This document shows, one piece after another, positions 53,101-64,000 of a stretch of DNA of 64,000 bases; positions within the stretch are counted from its first letter, which is position 1, and every line of letters begins with the position of its first letter. The notes below the pieces were generated by a model. It worked only from the letters and a program-made list of their open reading frames with translations. It was not told the DNA's origin and searched no databases. A program made the translations under genes and the position numbers. The stretch is from NCBI GenBank assembly GCA_028023455.1, contig JAQFVV010000185.1, positions 1 through 64,000 on the forward strand. Reading direction: 5' to 3'. The stretch comes from Epiperipatus broadwayi. Taxonomy: Eukaryota; Onychophora; Udeonychophora; Euonychophora; Peripatidae.

Positions 53101-53318
53101 TGTGTACTGGGGCACAGCAATGAAGAAGCTGATCAGAGTAACAATATGATGACATCTCTTTTGAGAGTTGATTATGTCCTCATATTTATAGTGGAATCAG
53201 AATAGGGAAATGGTGAAATATCTATATAGGCAGATGTATAAGCTCTTGAAAGCACTAAGCCATCACAGTGTTACTCGGCTCAGTTTCTCTATTGCTGCAT
53301 CCCAGCACACTTAATGTA
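53101..53318. mobile_element. MITE, ~43-bp terminal inverted repeats, ~217 bp
   Basis: The left end (GTGTACTGGGGCACAGCAAT, then GAAGCTGATCAGAGTAACA) is the reverse complement, with a few changes, of the right end (TGTTACTCGGCTCAGTTTC, then ATTGCTGCATCCCAGCACAC). It is distinctly richer in GC than its surroundings and has no coding frame. Probably a non-autonomous DNA transposon. Confidence 0.8.
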
Positions 53319-53929
53319 TATTACCATGCATACAAGAGAAGTCTACAGTTTTCATTACAAATTATAGTAAAATGTAATATTTATTTCATAACAAGAATAT
53401 AAAAACTTTTTATATTAGATAACGAAATATAATATAAATAATGTACAAACATACTTTTATGTAAATTGCGGTTGTTGTGGAAAAATAATAAAGCTGATTT
53501 GAATTGTAAATATTATTCATAGCTCATATTTTCAATAATGTATGACTTATTGATTTATTATTCTTTTTTAAATATATTAATTCCTAATTAATTTATAAAT
53601 ATTGACAATATTAACTCACTAATTGCACAACATTACTTATCTTTTATTATTGTTAAACCTTCTTTTATAACACATATTATATTTTTATCATTAAAGTATA
53701 GATATTGTTTTTGTATTAATATATATATACTTTTAATTCCTGGAATATTTGGATATGCAATTTTGGCAACCATTGTAATCATACTTTGATTTCTAGGCAG
53801 TTTTACATTATTTCATTTATTTATGATACCACCTGATTATCTATGTGATGAGATTTTCATTTTTTTATAATCTAAAGCTGAGGGCATTTACAATACTATT
53901 TGTATTTTTAAAACCAAATTCCCCACAAC

Positions 53930-54270
53930 CTATAGTAGTTTCTATTCAATTATTTAAATAATTGTATAATTTCTATAGACTACACTAATATTACTATAAA
54001 CATATAAAAAAAAATTAAATGGAAGAGCAATAGAACATATCAATACAGTTAATAAAAGAAATGATAAATCCACATTATATATTCACTATTTAAAATTTGA
54101 TCATAAAATAAATAAAAAATGTATCAACTACATTAAAGAACCCAAAAATATATATGAAATTAATTATGTTAATTATAGTAAATATAACTATATATATATA
54201 TATATTGTGCTCTTTTCTTTAGGTCAAAATTAATTAATCATAGCCATTTACTAAAAAAATTTTAAATTTA
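53930..54270 (+). pseudogene. PLE fragment: GIY-YIG C-terminal part
   Basis: Plus strand reads RAIEHINTVNKRNDKSTLYI, then HYLKFDHKINKK and EPKNIYEINYVN (about 54020-54180). This matches the helix and tail of the GIY-YIG domain in PLE2 at 50440-50690, on the opposite strand. The catalytic GIY and YIG strands are not readable. Confidence 0.5.
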
Positions 54271-55143
54271 GGATATGTTCTCTTTGTACAATAATTTTAA
54301 AAATTCAATTAAAGCAAGACAAAAATATTTAATGCCTAAAATTGTGCTAAATAACATTAAAACAGTTAAATAAAGCTAAATGTATCAATTGCATATCATT
54401 GGGAAAGCTGTCCATAATAAATAATGTAGTAATAAATGTTTAAAATATGTTTTAAAAGTTGAATTTTAATAGCTAAAACTTGTAATTAAATAAATACTAT
54501 ATTTTAAAATATAAATTTTTTCTAATAACTATATTTAATATTATATGTTTTAAAAGTAATCTTTGTGGTAGAAAAATTTATAATTAATTCTATGTTTTCA
54601 AAATTATTATTCCAAATTTTATTATTATATCAGTTATTTAATATAATAATTGTTGCAATTAATATTTAATATTTTCCAGACAGAAGTTTGATACAGTCTG
54701 TCTTAGTTGTAAATCATGTGACATGTATACAGTTATGCATATGTGCTTACTAGTATTTGTGCTAATGAAGTTTCAAAATTAATTAAAAAAATTACACTAT
54801 ATAATTGAGTACATTTATTTATCTATCACAATAGAAAATATTAAAATGAGCTATCATAAAATGTTTAAATAGTTTTTATAAAACAAATATAATTAATAAA
54901 AGTTAAATATTTTGTTTTTAAAAATAGATACATTAAAAATAAAAGGTGGAATAAATTGATAAAATATTGTTCTTAAAAGTCATTTTAAAATGTTGTTATT
55001 TTTTAATAAAGTATAAAATTGACTTAAAATTAATATTTTAAGTAATATTTTTAAATAAGAATGAGTCTTTATTTTATTTTTGATTTTAATTATGTAATAT
55101 CAAAATTATATGTAAATTAAGTAGTCAAGTGAAAGCATAATCA

Positions 55144-55180
55144 ACCAATCAAATGATGTATTTATTTGGGGGTATAAATA
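55144..55180 (+). promoter_or_regulatory. Putative core promoter of copy B: CCAAT box and TATA box
   Basis: ACCAATCA (55144-55151) and TATAAATA (55173-55180), with the same order and spacing as 795-830 in copy A. Start expected near 55203. Confidence 0.5.
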
Positions 55181-55202
55181 CTGATGCACAGTTAGTTCAA
55201 GG

Positions 55203-58200
55203 GTGATTTTTTTCTAAAATTTTGTGCTTTTAAATTTTTTTGTTTTTAGACAATTTAGTGCTATAATAGCACTCTTATAATTTATTTGCAACTGATAAGG
55301 ATACCAATTTTAAGTATTTTGCAAAGAGAGTATTATTAATAAATAATAATAAGTTTTATTTAACGAATGCAGTGCTAAAAGTTAAATTCCCTTGCCAGAA
55401 TTTTCATCAAAACTTAATTCAACTTCACATTAAAATATGGAAATACCAACGAGTAATACATACCTATTTAAAAAGATTTTAAAAGTAAAATTTATAATTA
55501 TTAATATAGTATTAATGGTTTTAACAAGAAGAACTCTTTTATTAAGTAAGGATGTATATTGGATATTATGCAGAGAACTTAACAGGAAAGCTACTCATAA
55601 ATTAAAATTAATAATGCATTTTCTAGTATTGAGATAGTCGTATCAGAAACTGATAAATAATCTGACAAACTCATAATAAATTTTATGTGGAAGTAAAGCT
55701 ATGGAAATAAAATGTTTTATCTTTTTGAAGAAAACATTATGGATAATTTAAAAAAAAAACTGTCATGAATAATAGCTAAATGAAAAGTATTTTAAAGCAT
55801 ATGTAATAAATCTATAATTTTTATAAGGTTATATGTGTTGCAATAATTTATTGAAAAGAACTGATAATTCAAATTATGATGAAAATAACTATACTTGGAT
55901 AAATATCCTGACAAATAAATCCCTATAAATAATGGGACTATTAATAATAAGTAATTATTAAATTCTAAAAAGATATATTTTAAAAAATGCGCAGAAAGAA
56001 ATATCCGGATATCCGAATTCATAGCCATGTCTAGCACAATGCAAGCTGCCACAGGATCCTAAGGAAGAGAAGCTTTGAATTGTTATTTTAAAATATTATA
56101 AGTTTAAACCATTTCAATAATCACTTTTCGAGAACAGATCAGTGATTATTTTCATCAATAATTTTAGATTTTTAGATGTTGACTTCTTTTTTATCATTTA
56201 TTTTAAAACTTCGTTCATCATGTTGGAAGAAAACCATGAAACATGTGTGAATCTTCGGAGAGTTTTGTTTTCATCATCAAGCATTTGAACAAAAAAACAT
56301 AGCAATGAAGATTGGGGGTTTTAATTGCTCCTCAAGAGAAAAATTTTTTTAAAAAAAAAAGGAAAATAAAAACATTTTATTTTTTGTAAAGAACATTCAT
56401 CTCAATCTAGAAAATATACCTAATTATGTCTTAATTTTTTTTTTATTAACCTTAGTTCTAAGTGTAATATTATTTAATTAGTAGAATAGGTACATAAAGA
56501 TTAATTATTCACTAATAATATTGTAGTTTTATAATAGATATTTTTATAATTTTAAATAAGTTAATATTGTTAAGTGTGATAGTATGAATGTATTATATTA
56601 TGCAATGTTTACTTTAATTGGTGGGCAAGAAGACATAATAAGTGATTGACAAGTTGATATCACTTAGGTAATAGTTGTAGATATTGATATTTTATGATGT
56701 ATTTTCTTTTGCAGATTATCAATGAATTATATAATGTTGAAGTATGAATGTTGGGTTATATGTGAATGCATTTATATACACATTAAACTTATAAGATTAG
56801 AATTTATTTATTCTAAGGATATGCATACTTTGATTTCATGTTACTAGCATAATACAACATGATGATGAATAATTATATGATTCTTTTATAAAGGACTTTA
56901 ATATTTTTAGATATTTAAAGGATGGATAATAATCATTTTGTATTTTGTTCAAGAATATTGATAGGAAAGTAAAATAACCTTTTTCTTGTTGATTAGTTGA
57001 GATCATTATAATTACAACTGAATTTTATTTGATGTTTTGACTATGTTAGTTAGGATCATTGTCGGTGTAGATTTGATAAATCTATAGGAAAATTTTATAA
57101 GATAGTGACTTGGTAGTAATTTTAAAAACATGAAACCTAGGATTTATTATGGGAACAGGAATAAAATTTTATAATCTTATTAAGTCAAGTATACAGGTAC
57201 AGTTAACAGAGCTCTGTAGCTGGTATATTTTATCTGTAGGCAGTGCTTATTTTATAGTGAATATTGATGTTCTAGAAAGCTGAAGTAATAGCTTTGACAT
57301 TGTTGTTGGTAGTGGAGGTCATTAGACAAATAGGTCATGCCTCTATTTTATTGATACACTGTGCCATGATATCTATCTAATATATACTATTGAGTGAGAC
57401 TCTAGTTTCTTCCCTATGCCTACACATCTATTTGCTATCATGATTTTTCCAGAGCATTACATCGCACAGTACCGTATTTTAAAAAGGAAATGATAAATAA
57501 TTTAGAATTTAAGGACTGTTATTTAATGAATAAGATAGGTTTGTTTACTTATGAGGATGAACAGAGTCAATGCAAAATGGAATTAAAAATCAAATGGAAT
57601 TAAATAACAAAGAATCATAGAATATGTTCTATATTTGTTTTAAAAATAAAATAAATTTCATGAATGAATGTAAATGAAGTGAAGTTGCTCTAGAATTTTA
57701 AATAACTTCAAATATTTTTTTAAATTTTATAAGTATTGCATACTTTTCAAAATAGATAATGTAGAAAAATGAAACAGTATAAGATAAGCATAGGTATATT
57801 TTGTAGTTATTTTATAATTAAAAAGTACATCAATAATTGCAATTATTCCATATTAAAATAATATTAAGTAAGAGATATTGGGTATAATAATATGATTAGC
57901 AATGATGTCCACTTATTTTATTCATAAATCAACATTGGATATTTTGTGTATAATAATAATAACATTGCAAAATGAGAAATTATTTAGTGATAAGTTCCAT
58001 ATTCGAAATGTTATTTTTTTGTATTTTCCACTTTATGCTTCAATGTACGTGTAAAGAAAGCATATTATAATGATATTTAGTAAGAGATAATATTTAGAAT
58101 TAATGTAAAGTAATTGTATCTTTATTATAAAATTTGACAAAGATGGAAATAGAAAATTGTATTTTTTTTTTTAAGTCGGAGTGAAGACTTTAAATTTATG

Positions 58201-58335
58201 TTTTATTTTATTAGTTTATGATGAATAATAGATTTATAATGGTGCAAGACTTATTGTACAAATTGTAAATATTGTAAATAGATCATTGTTTATTATATTT
58301 TGTTATAATAAAAATTTTGTTAAACTTGTTTTCAA
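55203..58335 (+). ncRNA. Putative long noncoding transcription unit, copy B
   Basis: Bounded by the TATA box at 55173 and AATAAA at 58307-58312, which is followed by GT-rich text (TTGTGTGTTAAGTTG). The longest forward frame is 66 codons (55437-55637); its RRTLLL..ILCREL stretch resembles RRTVLT..TLCWKL in the 981-1253 frame of copy A, the only hint of coding. Transcription is inferred from the retained signals. Confidence 0.35.
58307..58312 (+). terminator. Polyadenylation signal AATAAA of copy B
   Basis: AATAAA at the position aligned with 3714-3719 in copy A, followed by T- and GT-rich sequence. Confidence 0.45.
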
Positions 58336-58929
58336 AATTTGTGTGTTAAGTTGATTTTCTATCCCACTGTACAATATTTTAAAACCACAGAAGATTTGAA
58401 CCAAAACATAACATTTTTTTTTGCACAGAAATAAATAAAAGTATTATTTAAGAATTATAATATTTTCTTAAGATGATTTATTTAAGAAATTACATTTTAC
58501 ATTATCTTTATGGTCATAAGTTAATTATTATAATATTATAAAGAATTTTAATGCTATCCATTGCCACACATATATTTTTCATATTGTAAGATACTACCAC
58601 ATATTTGTTGCAAGATCATATGAAAGATAAAAGATTATATTATATTATTTCTTTATTATTATTATTATAGCAAATAAGAATTATAGTGGAGAAAAGATAT
58701 GTAAGATTAAATCATACAATAAAGAATATTATTATTATTTATTATATTTGTTATTAGTTAGGTGTGGTTGAATATGATATTAAATCCCTTATCATGCTTT
58801 ACTACAGTAATTTTTGATTAACTTAAAGTAGTTTTAAGAACCTGAGATTTATTTATTTTAAATTATTTTAAATAAAAGGATTAAGATTTATTTATTAGTG
58901 TAATCTTAAAGATTAGTCATTACTGAAGT

Positions 58930-59029
58930 CATAAGAATACTATAGATTTATTATTTGAGATAGTAATTGGGGGGGGGAATAGTGTTCTTATGCCATTGAG
59001 GTAGTATCCTGTGGGATATTGGCTCAATG
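58930..59029 (+). ncRNA. Conserved double-hairpin element, copy B
   Basis: Hairpin 1 pairs 58930-58943 with 58979-58992, and hairpin 2 is 58994-59029. Both stems are identical to copy A (4338-4434), while the hairpin 1 loop has several changes and one extra G run. Stem conservation with loop change is what a structured element would show. Function unknown. Confidence 0.55.
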
Positions 59030-59264
59030 TTTTCTTTATTACCATTTGTATCTCGCTTCCAAGTCTCATGATTTAGTAAATATTTATTTATTTATTTTAT
59101 AAACTGAACCAATATTATTGTTTTTATTAATTTGAGCTAGTAGAATAATTAATATTAATGTAAAGTATTATTTTATTTGTCAATTATATGCATTTAGCCG
59201 AGCATAATCATTAACTGAACTAGACCCATTTTATTTGAATATTATATTTCCCGGAAGTGAGGGT

Positions 59265-59266
<2 letters not shown>

Positions 59267-59337
<71 letters not shown>
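59267..59337. repeat. (TA)n microsatellite, ~70 bp
   Basis: Pure TA with one G substitution near its middle. Confidence 0.95.
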
Positions 59338-59338
<1 letters not shown>

Positions 59339-59699
59339 ATCAATTAATTTAATTAATAATTTATCAATTATAAATGAATAGAAAGTTATTAATATATCTT
59401 TATATAGTTTATTTTTTGTAAATTTTGTATAATTGTAATATGTTGTTTAATTGATAAATTTTACTTTTGCATGTTACATTTGTAATTAATTGGATTACTT
59501 TTTTGTTTAGTTTCTTCACTATTTTTGGTTTTAGTTAATTTTATATAAAAATGATAGATGTCACTATGTTACTTGATTGTTATTTTTTTTTCAACCATTA
59601 TGTCATCTTCTTTATATACACTGCCCTACTGAATTAAATTATGTTACATAATTAACTTAATAGTCAACCATATATTATAATTATACTTTATTTTCATTG

Positions 59700-61750
59700 A
59701 ATCAACTTTTATTCAAGTTTGACCCTTGTCAAGATGGTACATTATTTCTATATATCATGTGATTTACATATCCGCATCCTATCAATCCTTCTATTGACCA
59801 ACTCCAACTCTACAATTTTTTTTGTAATGTCCAATTTTTATTCAATGACTATTTTTATTCCAATTTTATTAAGTCTTGTACTAAATTCATACATTTTCTT
59901 TATTTTCCAGTATTTATATTGTCTTGTACACTTTTCTTTCTTTATAATTTCTACAATATCTTGCCACTTCAATACTCCCTTCACATTTCATAACATGCCA
60001 TTTCTAAAAAATGCCAAAATTGTCCTGACTTAAATTATTGCTCAATCATGCTCATTTCTATTTTTATCTTACTTTTCATTGAATGATCTATATATACCAA
60101 CATACATTCCTTACATGTAATTTTACACTCTGTTTCTATCCTTCTATCTCTAACATTCCTCATTTTTGCATTATTCAATAACTTTTTTAACATTTTACTA
60201 TTTTTCCATTTAAAACCTAAGTTTTTATTCATTTTTCTTTTCCTGTCATTCAAAATTTTATATACCTCTTTTGAATAGAGAATAGAAATCCATTTCTTAT
60301 TCTTGCTTACATTTATATTACAACTGTACTATTATAGCCATATTCAATATATATCTACTGAATCTGAAATTTTTCCTCTTTTGCCACAATTTTATTCAAT
60401 GTAAGCCTATCAATTATCTCTTTTATTTCTTTCACTTCATCCATTTTTGACACCAAGATTGATAAGATCTCAGATGTATCTTACTCCTAATATTTTTATA
60501 CTTTATACAATGCTTTACCTTAATCCTTCCATTATCATTCTTTTTTATAACTAAATCTAAATATTTTACCCCTTCTTCATTATTTTCTATTGTAAATTTA
60601 ATATTAAAACTATTTTAATTTAGTTCATTAAAATACTTTCTTTATACATTTTTTATTTCCTATCACTATTATGTCATCTACACATCTATAGGATTTTATA
60701 ATTTCCATATTCTCAATGTATTTATTAACTATACTTGCTCAATCCAATCTTTCATAATTGATGCTATAATCTTATTTATTGGACAACCCATACAATGTTT
60801 CACTACTTATTTCGAATGCCTCTTCTATTATTTCTACCCTTTGAAAAATTTCCCTCATTTTTAATCTTTGTTATCATAATTTAAGTAATTTCTTTCCTAG
60901 ACATGTTTTGATAAATTTTTTTATATCAAATGATCCTATATTATCATTTTTGTTTATCCAAATTATTTTTAAATCCTCTACCCTGTCCTCAGAACTTTTT
61001 ATACAGGACTTTCCATGTCATATATTTTCTATCAGTTTTTTATATATTAAATCACATAATCCTTTTAATACATATCCAGTAAAATCCATCACTAATCTTA
61101 CAAGCATATCATTTTTATGTGTTTTTACTTTTTCAAACACCCTATAGACTCCTGAAATGCTGTTGGATATAAATCCTATATTTTTTATCATTAATTAATT
61201 TATTATTTTTTATTATTTGCGATATTTCTTTCCTATTTCATAAAGTCTTGCTTCACCATGTCTTTTTTCATTTTATCTTCATAATCTTATTTATTTATAA
61301 TTGCAAATCTGGATTCTTTATTTTCAATAATAATAATTTAATTTTCCTTCTTAACTTTTTATATGATATCCTTTATTACTTGTTTATCTTTCCACTCATT
61401 TATATTTATACATTCACCTTTTCTATTAATCATATTATTAATTTTTGACTGCATATCAGTTTTTTTTTTCTTCTATAATATTTGCTGCTTCAATACTAAC
61501 TACTAGTTTCTTATCAAAGTTCATATCCTTAAATAGTACATATCTTGGTCCTTTTTTTAACAACCTCATCTAGTTATTGAAAATTTACTAGTCAATACAT
61601 TTATCACATTGTTATTCTTACCATCATTTCAATCATATTTATATTTATCTTCTTTTTTTATAATTCCTACCTCCATACATTTCATCTTTATACTTTATCC
61701 ATTTCTACTTCTTTGATTATATATATATTATAGCATTCTCATATGAACTA
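59700..61750 (-). pseudogene. Decayed PLE (PLE3): reverse transcriptase plus GIY-YIG
   Basis: Minus-strand pieces, upstream to downstream: VFEKVKTHKNDMLVRLVMDF (about 61145-61085; cf. IKLHKEGNPLRVMIDF in PLE1), NIGSFDIKKF (about 60940-60910, motif A region), EISSETLYGLSNK (about 60815-60780, motif B region), SYRCVDDIIVIGNK (about 60695-60655, motif C with VDD) and finally CKITCKECMLVYIDHSMKSK (about 60125-60070), the two GIY-YIG strands with YIG changed to YID. The order matches PLE1. Stops and frameshifts are many and no inverted arms are visible. The hammerhead array starts ~190 bases beyond its 5' side. Confidence 0.75.
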
Positions 61751-61940
61751 CATAAATAGCCACACATAAGAATAAAGAGGGTGAATAAATTCCACTAGGT
61801 ACTTTTGAAACAAGAGTTTTAGAATGAAAATAATTCAATAAATAATTATTACATTTGTTTTAAAATCAAGATACTTTTAATAAAAAAAAATAAAGTAAGT
61901 TTTATCTTATGGGAATGTCATGATTTAAAAAAATTACTCT

Positions 61941-62003
61941 AATGTCCCAACTCCTCACTGAAGAGACCCATAGGTCGAAACCGGTCTGGGGATGGGGACC
62001 ATT
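61941..62003 (+). ncRNA. Type I hammerhead ribozyme, array copy 1
   Basis: Stem I: inner helix CUCCUCA with UGGGGA, then an internal loop, then outer helix AAUGUCCC with GGGACCAUU (one bulged C). Core CUGAAGA (61958-61964). Stem II GACC-CAUA-GGUC (61965-61976). GAAA (61977-61980). Stem III is only A-C with G-U pairs around CG, or the full palindrome ACCGGU if two RNAs pair. Cleavage is predicted after C61986 in GUC. All invariant core residues of the family are present. The short stem III suggests activity as a dimer, as in newt-type satellites. Confidence 0.88.
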
Positions 62004-62362
62004 TAAAATAAAAATGATTTGAATGCCTTCTCTTGTAGTAGCATTTATCATAAATAAAAAAAAAGCTTGTTTAGAGCTATTAGCACACTCTTAACTTTAC
62101 ATATTTGTAAGTGCAAGCTATATATAAGTCATGTGACATCTGACTTGTTACTATTACTATTATTATTTTGCTGTTGTGGCTTTAGCTAAATTAAAGAGCT
62201 AAGCCTACTAATATATGGAGTATCTGAATTAAGTTCAGTCCCATATGATTTTTTCAGTTGGAGAGCTGACTTTAAAGACATGTAGATGTCTAAAAGTTTC
62301 AGATCTTCTTCTAACAATTATCTTTTAGATAAATGCTTTGCTTGAGTTGGTTTTTTAGATCT

Positions 62363-62425
62363 AAGGTCCCTACTCCTCACTGAAGAGACCCATAGGTCGA
62401 AACCGGTCTGGGGATGGGGACCATT
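62363..62425 (+). ncRNA. Type I hammerhead ribozyme, array copy 2
   Basis: Same core, with CTGAAGA at 62380-62386 and cleavage predicted after C62408. The outer stem I strand reads AAGGTCCC instead of AATGTCCC, which pairs with GGGACC without the bulge: a change that keeps or improves the helix. Confidence 0.88.
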
Positions 62426-62788
62426 TAAAATAAAAATGATTTGAATGCCTTCTCTTGTAGTAGCATTTATCATAAATAAAAAAAAAAAAAGCTTGTTTAG
62501 AGCTATTAGCACGCTCTTAACTTTACATATTTGTAAGTGCAAGCTATATATAAGTCATGTGACATCTGACTTGTTACTATTACTATTATTATTTTGCTGT
62601 TGTGGCTTTAGCTAAATTAAAGAGCTAAGCCTACTAATATATGGAATATCTGAATTAAGTTCAGTCCCATATGATTTTTTCAGTTGGAGAGCTGACTTTA
62701 AAGACATGTAGATGTCTAAAAGTTTCAGATCTTCTTCTAACAATTATCTTTTAGATAAATGCTTTGCTTGAGTTGGTTTTTTAGATCT

Positions 62789-62851
62789 AATGTCCCAACT
62801 CCTCACTGAAGAGACCCATAGGTCGAAACTGGTCTGGGGATGGGGACCATT
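62789..62851 (+). ncRNA. Type I hammerhead ribozyme, array copy 3
   Basis: Same core; cleavage predicted after C62834. Stem III reads ACTGGT rather than ACCGGT, so the self-complementary hexamer is lost and the dimeric stem III would contain G-U pairs. Confidence 0.85.
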
Positions 62852-63211
62852 TAAAATAAAAATGATTTGAATGCCTTCTCTTGTAGTAGCATTTATCATA
62901 AATAAAAAAAAAAGCTTGTTTAGAGCTATTAGCACGCTCTTAACTTTACATATTTGTAAGTGCAAGCTATATATAAGTCATGTGACATCTGACTTGTTAC
63001 TATTACTATTATTATTTTGCTGTTGTGGCTTTAGCTAAATTAAAGAGCTAAGCCTACTAATATATGGAGTATCTGAATTAAGTTCAGTCCCATATGATTT
63101 TTTCAGTTGGAGAGCTGACTTTAAAGACATGTAGATGTCTAAAAGTTTCAGATCTTCTTCTAACATTTATCTTTTAGATAAATGCTTTGCTTGAGTTGGT
63201 TTTTTAGATCT

Positions 63212-63274
63212 AATGTCCCAACTCCTCACTGAAGAGACCCATAGGTCGAAACCGGTCTGGGGATGGGGACCATT
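63212..63274 (+). ncRNA. Type I hammerhead ribozyme, array copy 4
   Basis: Identical to copy 1 across the ribozyme; CTGAAGA at 63229-63235 and cleavage predicted after C63257. Confidence 0.88.
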
Positions 63275-63634
63275 TAAAATAAAAATGATTTGAATGCCTT
63301 CTCTTGTAGTAGCATTTATCATAAAAAAAAAAAAAAGCTTGTTTAGAGCTATTAGCACGCTCTTAACTTTACATATTTGTAAGTGCAAGCTATATATAAG
63401 TCATGTGACATCTGACTTGTTACTATTACTATTATTATTTTGCTGTTGTGGCTTTAGCTAAATTAAAGAGCTAAGCCTACTAATATATGGAGTATCTGAA
63501 TTAAGTTCAGTCCCATATGATTTTTTCAGTTGGAGAGCTGACTTTAAAGACATGTAGATGTCTAAAAGTTTCATATCTTCTTCTAACAATTATCTTTTAG
63601 ATAAATGCTTTGCTTGAGTTGGTTTTTTAGATCT

Positions 63635-63697
63635 AATGTCCCAACTCCTCACTGAAGAGACCCATAGGTCGAAACCGGTCTGGGGATGGGGACCATT
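63635..63697 (+). ncRNA. Type I hammerhead ribozyme, array copy 5
   Basis: Identical to copy 1 across the ribozyme; CTGAAGA at 63652-63658 and cleavage predicted after C63680. The following unit continues to the window edge. Confidence 0.88.
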
Positions 63698-64000
63698 TAA
63701 AATAAAAATGATTTGAATGCCTTCTCTTGTAGTAGCATTTATCATAAATAAAAAAAAAAAAAGCTTGTTTAGAGCTATTAGCACACTCTTAACTTTACAT
63801 ATTTGTAAGTGCAAGCTATATATAAGTCATGTGACATCTGACTTGTTACTATTACTATTATTATTTTGCTGTTGTGGCTTTAGCTAAATTAAAGAGCTAA
63901 GCCTACTAATATATGGAGTATCTGAATTAAGTTCAGTCCCATATGATTTTTTCAGTTGGAGAGCTGACTTTAAAGACATGTAGATGTCTAAAAGTTTCAT

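Larger units (their letters stand above)
54340..59275 (+). repeat. Copy B of the diverged segmental duplication (partner 1-4665)
   Basis: Collinear with copy A in the same orientation; see the anchors given there. It starts at or before 54340 (AAGCTAAATG..GGGAAAGCTGTCC matches 26-70) and ends at the (TA)n tract near 59270, which is where copy A meets the PLE. Indels are frequent, so the copy lengths differ by a few hundred bases. Confidence 0.82.
61938..64000 (+). repeat. Tandem array of ~423-bp units, each with a hammerhead ribozyme
   Basis: Nearly identical units repeat with offsets of 422, 426, 423 and 423 bases (measured at the CTGAAGA box: 61958, 62380, 62806, 63229, 63652). Length differences come mainly from an A-run before AGCTTGTTTAGAGC. 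The array runs off the window, so copy number is unknown. Its left edge lies at about 61938, just at the 5' strand of ribozyme stem I. The repeated ~74-codon minus-strand frames are artefacts of the unit. Array organisation plus a self-cleaving motif is typical of retrozymes and hammerhead satellites. Confidence 0.95.

Noticed and set aside
59719-60033. 104-codon plus-strand frame
   Set aside because: It is hydrophobic and T-rich, and lies antisense to the tail of PLE3; no membrane-protein family recognised.
62318-63814. Four near-identical minus-strand frames of 73-74 codons
   Set aside because: They are read antisense to the hammerhead array unit and repeat only because the unit does.

Overview
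The window looks like intergenic or heterochromatin-like DNA from the nuclear genome of an AT-rich animal. It has long AT-rich stretches without open frames, (TATC)n, (TTA)n and (TA)n microsatellites, and decayed copies of Penelope-like elements (PLEs), LINEs and a Helitron. I find no convincing host protein-coding exon, rRNA or tRNA. The species cannot be named from this sequence alone.

Layout. 1-4665 is one copy of an old duplication whose second copy lies at about 54340-59275. Both copies keep a CCAAT box, a TATA box, an AATAAA signal and a 52-base block that is identical between them and forms two hairpins; they read like a pair of paralogous noncoding transcription units. 4679-7044 is a fairly young PLE (reverse transcriptase plus GIY-YIG nuclease, minus strand) between 341-bp inverted arms. 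10173-10592 is a foldback with a possible hammerhead relic. 12160-14146 (minus) is the front half of a LINE: an intact 512-aa zinc-knuckle ORF1, then an ORF2 endonuclease whose start overlaps the ORF1 stop (TAATG). 15112-15320 is (TTA)n. 20580-29160 holds a decayed Helitron (minus) with diverged repeats on both sides, one of which is interrupted by a hammerhead-family insertion at 28112-28809. 29150-30990 is a LINE relic (plus). 31016-33737 is a giant foldback whose arms are mostly TATC on the left and GATA on the right. 33740-47530 is mostly featureless, with two small tandem-repeat blocks. 47540-54270 contains two more LINE fragments, two PLE fragments and three small foldback elements. 59700-61750 is another decayed PLE (minus).

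The most notable system is at the right end. From about 61938 to beyond the window edge there is a tandem array of ~423-bp units. Each unit carries a complete type I hammerhead ribozyme core on the plus strand (CUGAAGA, 4-bp stem II, GAAA, very short palindromic stem III, cleavage triplet GUC, two-part stem I). The rest of the unit folds into local hairpins. A diverged relative at 28112-28809, flanked by an 11-bp direct repeat, keeps the same hairpins with different paired sequences, including a conserved bulge. This fits a retrozyme-like family that makes circular self-cleaving RNA and could be mobilised by PLE reverse transcriptase; several PLEs are present in the window. The mobilisation model is inference; the ribozyme motif and the array are visible in the sequence.
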